Notes under the pieces: generated by a model
Database searches by the model: none
What the model saw: only the letters and a program-made list of their open reading frames with translations
What the model was told of the DNA's origin: nothing
Made by a program: the position numbers and the translations under genes
Part shown: positions 58,890 to 64,000 of the stretch, one piece after another
Layout: every line of letters begins with the position of its first letter
Numbering within the stretch: the stretch's first letter is position 1
NCBI GenBank assembly: GCA_965200775.1
Contig: OZ241383.1
Coordinates: 2,790,001-2,854,000, forward strand
Length of the DNA stretch: 64,000 bases
DNA from: Poriferisocius sp965200775
Lineage (GTDB): Bacteria > Actinomycetota > Acidimicrobiia > Acidimicrobiales > Bin134
Reading direction: 5' to 3'

Positions 58890-60404
58890 TTACCCTCCGA
58901 AGGTGCCGGTCTCACCCTCGAAGGAGATGAGGTCGGAGACGGCCACATAGGAAGCGCCATCGTCGCCTACCACGAGTTCTTCGATGCGCCCGGATTCCAC
59001 CATGTAGGAGTCGTTGGCTCCGTCCATGGTCCTCAGCGAGTTGCCCAGGGCACCGCGTGACTCGAAGTCGACCTGCCAGGAGGCCTGCATCACGTTGGTC
59101 CGGTTGACCCCGCCGTCCATGTCGGCAGCGGCCAGGAACACATGGTGCAGGATCTCACCGAAAGCAAACCCCAGAGCGTGGGAGGCTGCCTCGGGGTCGA
59201 TCCCCTGATCCTCCAGAGTGCCCCGGACGAACTGCACCCACTCGTCGTTGGCCAGCGCGGTGTCGGCCACATCCTTTTGGGTGGCCACCATGCGAATGCC
59301 GTTAGCCAGAGGCCCGATGGGCACCCAGAACAGTCCGATGCTCTGACAGCCATTGGCCACCAAGGTCAGAGGCTCCCACGGCAGACTGGCGATGGTGGCA
59401 ACCGCCTGGGGGCAGAACGCTCCCGCGCTGGCGACCAGCACCGCGTCGGCTTCGCTGGCCGCCAGGTTGATCACATCGGCACCCACGCTGTCGGCGGCAG
59501 GGTCGTGCTTGACCTCGGCCACCACTTCCAGCCCGGAGCCGGGAGCGCAGTCGTTGAAGCTCTGCCGCCACGCCTCACCGGCGTCGTTACCCAGCGACAG
59601 GATGGCCACGGTGGCCCCCGAACCCAGCTCTTCGGCCACATGTTGGCACCAGATGTGTGCCTCGGTCTCATACGACATGAGCGCCCCGGTGGTCCACGGG
59701 TGGTTGGTTGGGTCGCCCCACTCGGGGATGCCGGTCAGGTTCAGCATCTGGGGGATGCAATTCTCGTTCAGCGTCCCCTGCACGGCCAGGTTGTTGGGGC
59801 TGCCCAGAATGCTGGCGAAGCCCAGCAGGTTCTCAACGTCGATCATTTCCTCCACGTTGGTCACCGTTCGGGCCGGCACGTAACCATCGTCACGGGTGAC
59901 CACCACAACCTCACGACCGTCGATGGGACCCACCGCGTCGAAGTAGAGCTGCATGCCATCGCTGATGGTCCCGAACCCGGCCAGGGCACCGGCTCGAGGC
60001 ATGCTGTTCCCGATACGAATTTCGGAGTCGGTAACCCCGGCGTAGTTGTCCCACTCCTCGGGGCACTCGGTGATGTCGATAACCGCCCCACCGCCTAGCT
60101 CCACGATGTTCGACGGTGCCTCCGGCTCGTCTGGTTCCTCGGCGGGTGCTTCCGGTTCGGATGGCTCGTCTGGTTCCTCGGCGGGTGCCTCGGGTTCGGA
60201 TGGCTCGTCTGGTTCCTCGGCGGGTGCCTCGGGTTCGGATGGCTCGTCTGGTTCCTCGGCGGGTGCTTCCGGGGCCTGGGTGGGCTCGGATACCGACGGG
60301 GCGTCGTCGTCGTTGCCGCATCCGGCGGCCACCAGAGCGACCACGGCGAACAGCACCAACAACAGGCGCAGGGGCGAGAAACGGGACTTCAACATTGGGA
60401 CCAT
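58890..60404 (-). CDS. ABC transporter substrate-binding lipoprotein
   Basis: 504 residues. Signal peptide with lipobox VAAGC (Cys29). Residues 31-98 are a Pro/Glu repeat linker of 13-residue units (EAPAEEPDEPSEP). The ligand domain starts near GVTDSEIRIGNSMPRAGA and is of the Peripla_BP_6 type. AGGAGG stands before the ATG. It is last in the minus-strand importer operon. Confidence 0.87.
   Translation of the reverse strand: MVPMLKSRFSPLRLLLVLFAVVALVAAGCGNDDDAPSVSEPTQAPEAPAEEPDEPSEPEAPAEEPDEPSEPEAPAEEPDEPSEPEAPAEEPDEPEAPSNIVELGGGAVIDITECPEEWDNYAGVTDSEIRIGNSMPRAGALAGFGTISDGMQLYFDAVGPIDGREVVVVTRDDGYVPARTVTNVEEMIDVENLLGFASILGSPNNLAVQGTLNENCIPQMLNLTGIPEWGDPTNHPWTTGALMSYETEAHIWCQHVAEELGSGATVAILSLGNDAGEAWRQSFNDCAPGSGLEVVAEVKHDPAADSVGADVINLAASEADAVLVASAGAFCPQAVATIASLPWEPLTLVANGCQSIGLFWVPIGPLANGIRMVATQKDVADTALANDEWVQFVRGTLEDQGIDPEAASHALGFAFGEILHHVFLAAADMDGGVNRTNVMQASWQVDFESRGALGNSLRTMDGANDSYMVESGRIEELVVGDDGASYVAVSDLISFEGETGTFGG
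60124..60279 (-). repeat. Four 39-bp tandem repeats in the lipoprotein linker
   Basis: Units at 60124, 60163, 60202 and 60241 are nearly identical; unit 4 diverges at its end. They encode 13-residue acidic Pro/Glu units and keep the reading frame. High identity suggests recent expansion and copy-number variation. Confidence 0.9.
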
Positions 60405-60520
60405 CCTCCTGAGTTGAGAGCAGTGAGAGTGATTGAGTCAGTTGGCAAGGGCGCTTAGGACAAATGCAGTGATGCAGCCATCCAGTGTGATCAGACTACG
60501 CCGAGGTGGTGACAGTTACA

Positions 60521-61726
60521 CTAGCCTTTAGGAGTTCTCGGTGCGACCGGCAGCAGTCGCCGTTTGATCTGACGGAACCCTTGGGCCGCCCCTCCGGGCA
60601 GAGCGAAGGTGATGGCGATGAGCAGCGCCCCCAGGATGGCCGAACCGTACGGACCCTCAAGGGCCACGTCGGTGCCCGGCACCGTCTGGGTCTGGCTCGA
60701 CCACACCGGCACGAACTGGATGGCGATCCCGCCAACCACCGCACCGTGCAACGTCCCCGCTCCCCCCACGATGAGGCCCACAATCAACAAGATGGCCATC
60801 TGGAAGCCGAACTCGTCGGGCCCCACAAACCCCGAGTGCATGGCCAGCATCGTCCCGGCCACCCCGCCCACCGCAGCGCTGATCCCGAAGCTGAGCGTCT
60901 TGTAAGCGGCCAGGTTCACCCCGCTGGCCACAGCGCCCAGCGGGTTGTCCCGGATGGCGATCACCGCTCGCCCAACCCGTCCGGCCAGGATGTTGCGCAC
61001 CAGCCAGAAGCACACCAACGCCACGATCGCCAGCAGGAAGTACTTGTACACCGCTTCCTCCTGCCGCCCGGTGAGCCCATCGGGAACCCGTGCCCCCACC
61101 AGCGGAAGTGAGTGCAGCCACTCGGTGGTCTGGTTGAGCGGTGCCCATGTCGGCGGGGTCAGGTCGCTGTCGATGAGCAGGCCATTGCTGCCCCCGGTGC
61201 GTTCCGCCACATCGTCCAGCCTCACGATCGACGGGAACACCGCCGCCACCGCGAACGTGAGCAACCCCAGGTACAGGCCCTGGATGCGCAACGCCGGGAT
61301 CCCGAACAGCACCCCGAACACGAACAGGCCCGGCACCACCACCCCCAGCGTGGACACATACGACCAGTGGAATTCGTTCACCAGCACCGCGGTCAGGTAG
61401 GCCCCCGACCCCACGAAGAAGCTGTGCCCCAGCGAGAGCTGCCCGCTGTAGCCCGACACGATGTTCAAACCCAGAATCGCCACCATCAGCCCGATGGCCT
61501 GGCTGAGGTTGCCCAGCCCGAAGGTGTAGCGGTTGCCCAAGATCGTCGGGCTGTAGGTGTCGGCGATCAGAAACGGCACCAGCACCACAAACGCTGCGAA
61601 CAGCACCCACCCGGCCACCTGCCACCGCCGATGACGCGCGCCACCCGCTTGCATCACACTACTGACAGTGGCGGTTGCCTGAACCGTGCCCGATTCGATA
61701 CCGGTTTCCGGCGCGCTGGTATCCAT
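60521..61726 (-). CDS. livM: ABC permease, LivM type
   Basis: 401 residues from ATG 61726. About nine membrane helices; VSGYSGQLSLGHSFFVGSGAY and the loop GRAVIAIRDNPLGAVASGVN are LivM hallmarks. It ends with a basic tail. The ATG overlaps the LivH stop. A longer frame to 62599 is antisense-like shadow of LivH. Confidence 0.9.
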   Translation of the reverse strand: MDTSAPETGIESGTVQATATVSSVMQAGGARHRRWQVAGWVLFAAFVVLVPFLIADTYSPTILGNRYTFGLGNLSQAIGLMVAILGLNIVSGYSGQLSLGHSFFVGSGAYLTAVLVNEFHWSYVSTLGVVVPGLFVFGVLFGIPALRIQGLYLGLLTFAVAAVFPSIVRLDDVAERTGGSNGLLIDSDLTPPTWAPLNQTTEWLHSLPLVGARVPDGLTGRQEEAVYKYFLLAIVALVCFWLVRNILAGRVGRAVIAIRDNPLGAVASGVNLAAYKTLSFGISAAVGGVAGTMLAMHSGFVGPDEFGFQMAILLIVGLIVGGAGTLHGAVVGGIAIQFVPVWSSQTQTVPGTDVALEGPYGSAILGALLIAITFALPGGAAQGFRQIKRRLLPVAPRTPKG

Positions 61727-62670
61727 CACACCCGCTCCACCGTCGTCGAGCCGAACAGGCCGGTGGGCCGCACCAACAGCACCACCAAGATCACCGCCAC
61801 CGCCGTGGCCAGGGCCAGCTCGCTCAAGTCCAGGAACGTCACCAGAAGGTTGCGGGCCAACCCCACGATCAGGCCCCCCAGCACCGCTCCCACCATGGAG
61901 TCCAGCCCACCGAGAGCGGCGGCGGCCAGCGAGAAGATCAGCACCCGCAGCATCACGGAGGGTTCCAGCAGCAGATCGGGCACCACCAGCGACCCCCCCA
62001 GAGTGCCGATGGCGGCGGCCAGCGCCCACCCGAACCCCAAGGTCGGCCCCACCCGGATGCCAACGAGCTGTGCCGATTCCAGGTTGGACGAGACCGCCCG
62101 AAACGCCAGCCCCATCTTGGTGCGGGACAAGAGCACGTACAGCAGCCCCACCACGGCGAACACCGTCCCCAGGTTGCCGATGGTGCGCCACGAGAGCTGG
62201 GCGATGCCCCACTCCACGAGGGTGCCGTCGGGGAACATGCTGGGCAGGCTGCGGGTGCGAAAGCCCCACACGATTCCCACCGCCGAATCGATTATCAGCA
62301 GCAGCCCCAGGGTCACGATCACCAGGGGCATCACATGGTCGGGGGGAAACGGTCGGATGAACACCCGCTCGATGAACGCCGCCACCACCGCGCTGGCTGC
62401 CATGGCGCACGCCACCGCCACCGCCATCGGAAGCCCCTGCTGCACCGAGAACACATACGCCAGATACACCCCCAGAAGGGCCAGCGACCCCTGGGCGAAG
62501 TTGATGAACCCGGTGGCCTTGTAGATGAGCACCAGCGCCAGGGCCAGCGCCGCATACGTGGCCCCGTCGCTCAGCCCCCGGAAGAACTGGGCCAGCCACA
62601 GCTCCCCGTCCGACAGCTTGTCGAGCGAGATGTCGAACACTCCCAGAAGGGTGGCCATCGTGCTCATCAT
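61726..62670 (-). CDS. livH: ABC permease, LivH type
   Basis: 314 residues. LivH hallmarks: ALALVLIYKATGFINFAQG, IERVFIRPF, MGLAFRAVSSNLESAQLVGI and the last helix ATAVAVILVVLLVRPTGLFG. Several Met codons (62670, 62667, 62658) may start it. Confidence 0.9.
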   Translation of the reverse strand: MMSTMATLLGVFDISLDKLSDGELWLAQFFRGLSDGATYAALALALVLIYKATGFINFAQGSLALLGVYLAYVFSVQQGLPMAVAVACAMAASAVVAAFIERVFIRPFPPDHVMPLVIVTLGLLLIIDSAVGIVWGFRTRSLPSMFPDGTLVEWGIAQLSWRTIGNLGTVFAVVGLLYVLLSRTKMGLAFRAVSSNLESAQLVGIRVGPTLGFGWALAAAIGTLGGSLVVPDLLLEPSVMLRVLIFSLAAAALGGLDSMVGAVLGGLIVGLARNLLVTFLDLSELALATAVAVILVVLLVRPTGLFGSTTVERV

Positions 62671-62728
62671 CGGAGCCCCGCCGGTTTGCCCGGTTGGTTG
62701 GTGCGTTGCTCTGTGGCCATCGTGCTCC

Positions 62729-63442
62729 TCAGTACCCTAGGTAGGCCCGTCGGATGCCGGCGTCGGCGGCCAGCTCGCCGGCCGGTCCCGACAGCGCCAC
62801 CTCCCCGGCTTCCAGCACGTAGGCGTGATCGGCCACCCCCAGCGCCAGGCTGGCGTTCTGCTCTACCACCAGCATGGTGGTGCCCGCCTCGGCGTTGATG
62901 GTTTCGAGTTGCTCGAACAAGGATCGGGTAATCATCGGGGCCAACCCCAGCGACGGCTCGTCCAGCAGCAACAGCACCGGTCGCAGCATTAGGGCCCGGG
63001 CGATGGCAAGCATCTGCTGTTCACCCCCGCTCAGACTGCCCGCCGACTGCCCCCGGCGCTCGCCCAGCACCGGGAAGGTGTCGTACCACCGGTCGATGTC
63101 GGCTCGCACCTCCCGGTCCCGGCGCACGAACCCCCCGGCCAGCAGGTTCTCCTCCACCGACATTTCCGGGAACGTCCCCCGACCCTGGGGAACGTGGGCC
63201 ACCCCCCGCCTCACGATGTCGGCGGTGCGCCGCCCGGCCAGCTCTTCGCCCCGCAGCCGGATCGACCCCTCCACCGACACCATGGCGCACAGCGCTCGCA
63301 GCGTGGTTGTCTTGCCCGCTCCGTTGGCCCCCAGGATCACCGCGATCTGCCCCTCGTCCACGGTGAAGTCGATGCCGTGCAGCACCTGGATCTCCCGGTA
63401 GGCCGCTTTCAGCCCCTTCACCTCCAGGAACGGGGCGCTCAC
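62729..63442 (-). CDS. livF: ABC transporter ATP-binding protein, LivF type
   Basis: 237 residues from GTG 63442 (four-base overlap with the LivG stop). Walker A LGANGAGKTTTLRA, family motif HVPQGRGTFPEMSVEENLL, signature LSGGEQQMLAIARAL, Walker B LLLLDEPSLGLAP, TMLVVEQNASLAL. A longer frame to 63808 is a shadow of LivG. Confidence 0.93.
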   Translation of the reverse strand: MSAPFLEVKGLKAAYREIQVLHGIDFTVDEGQIAVILGANGAGKTTTLRALCAMVSVEGSIRLRGEELAGRRTADIVRRGVAHVPQGRGTFPEMSVEENLLAGGFVRRDREVRADIDRWYDTFPVLGERRGQSAGSLSGGEQQMLAIARALMLRPVLLLLDEPSLGLAPMITRSLFEQLETINAEAGTTMLVVEQNASLALGVADHAYVLEAGEVALSGPAGELAADAGIRRAYLGY

Positions 63443-64000
63443 TGCTGGCTCCCCAGGTATGCCTCCACCACGTCGGGGTTGTTCTGCACCTCGGCGGGGG
63501 TGCCCTCGGCGATCTTGGCCCCGAAGTCCAGCACCACCACCTTGTCCGACACCCCCATGACCATTCCCATGTGGTGCTCTACCAGCAACAGGGTCAGCTG
63601 GTGCCGCTCGGCCAGCCCCACCACAAGGTCGGCCAGCTCGCCCACCTCGCTCTGGGTCAGCCCGGTGGCCGGTTCGTCCAGCAGCAGCAGCCGGGGGCGG
63701 GCCGTGAGCGCCCGGGCCAGCTCCACCCGCTTCAGGGTGCCGAACGGAAGGCCGGCTGCCGGATGATGGGCCACATCGGCCAGCGACAGCTCTTCCAGGG
63801 TGTCCCACGCCTGACCGGCCAGCTCAGACTCCTCCCGGCGTGAACCCCACCGCATCGCCGCTCGCAGCGCCCCGATCTTGGAGCGGTGGTGGCCCCCCAC
63901 CATCACGTTCTCCAGCACTGTCATGCCCGGCCACAGGGCCAGGTTCTGAAAGGTGCGGCCGATGCCCAGCCCGCTGATGGCGTGGGCCGGGCAGCTCAGC
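63439..64000 (-). CDS. livG: ABC transporter ATP-binding protein, LivG type, 5'-truncated by window edge
   Basis: The frame is open to the right edge (LSCPAHAISGLGIGRTFQNLALWPGMTV), so Walker A and the start are outside. Present are GIGRTFQNLALWP, the signature LPFGTLKRVELARAL, Walker B LLLLDEPATGLTQ and LLLVEHHMGMVM. It leads the second Liv importer operon. Confidence 0.92.
   Translation of the reverse strand, partial: LSCPAHAISGLGIGRTFQNLALWPGMTVLENVMVGGHHRSKIGALRAAMRWGSRREESELAGQAWDTLEELSLADVAHHPAAGLPFGTLKRVELARALTARPRLLLLDEPATGLTQSEVGELADLVVGLAERHQLTLLLVEHHMGMVMGVSDKVVVLDFGAKIAEGTPAEVQNNPDVVEAYLGSQQ

Noticed and set aside
60521..62599. A 692-codon minus-strand frame suggesting a giant fused permease
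   Set aside because: Only the last 401 codons (from 61726) are LivM; the rest is an off-frame shadow of LivH, rich in Gly/Arg.

Overview
The window is high-G+C DNA, densely packed with many GTG starts and 1-4 bp ATGA/GTGA overlaps. It reads as the chromosome of an actinomycete-type bacterium. The order Flp/Tad pilus genes, STAS and anti-sigma-like regulators, topA, tmk and holB is an actinobacterial arrangement. The load of amidohydrolases, LLM flavin/F420 oxidoreductases, cytochromes P450, CoA-ester enzymes and Liv-type ABC importers resembles Acidimicrobiia, many of them marine or sponge-associated. The class assignment is inference.

Region 1 (1-11447) is conserved backbone: the end of a Tad pilus operon (CpaF ATPase, TadB/TadC, DUF4244 pilin, TadE), a STAS/HATPase regulatory pair, nhaA, topA, an MFS exporter, tmk, holB and tRNA-Thr(CGU).

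Region 2 (11448-15626) is an accessory junction. It holds a 360-bp fragment copied from the amidohydrolase gene at 15627 and fused to a piece of an MBL-fold gene, the 3' part of a Met-type tRNA (a likely old attachment site), and an intact overlapping three-gene cassette of unknown function led by a TIGR04255-family protein. A decayed nuclease-like fragment and a toxin-antitoxin pair with a deleted toxin follow.

Region 3 (15627-52171) is a long catabolic stretch: three ACMSD-type amidohydrolases, a D-aminoacylase-like deacylase, crotonases, LLM oxidoreductases, alpha/beta hydrolases, a Rieske oxygenase, a DUF849 (BKACE) enzyme with a tiny GBBH_N-like partner, a thiolase/DUF35 pair, P450s (one with its own ferredoxin), an acyl-CoA dehydrogenase and a family III CoA transferase. 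This is the set needed to oxidise, CoA-activate and shorten alicyclic, terpenoid/steroid-like or carnitine/betaine-like compounds; no substrate can be read directly. A HipBA module with two operators, pyrE, a DtxR-type regulator and an AAA+/DUF4143 ATPase behind a long palindrome are interspersed.

Region 4 (52172-64000) holds two complete or nearly complete Liv-type ABC importers facing each other across a P450 gene. The first has LivH and LivM fused in one protein. Both substrate-binding lipoproteins carry acidic Pro/Glu repeat linkers. The last gene (LivG) runs off the right edge and the first (CpaF) off the left edge.

A recurrent -10-like TAGNNT hexamer 6-10 nt before start codons suggests that leaderless transcription is common here.
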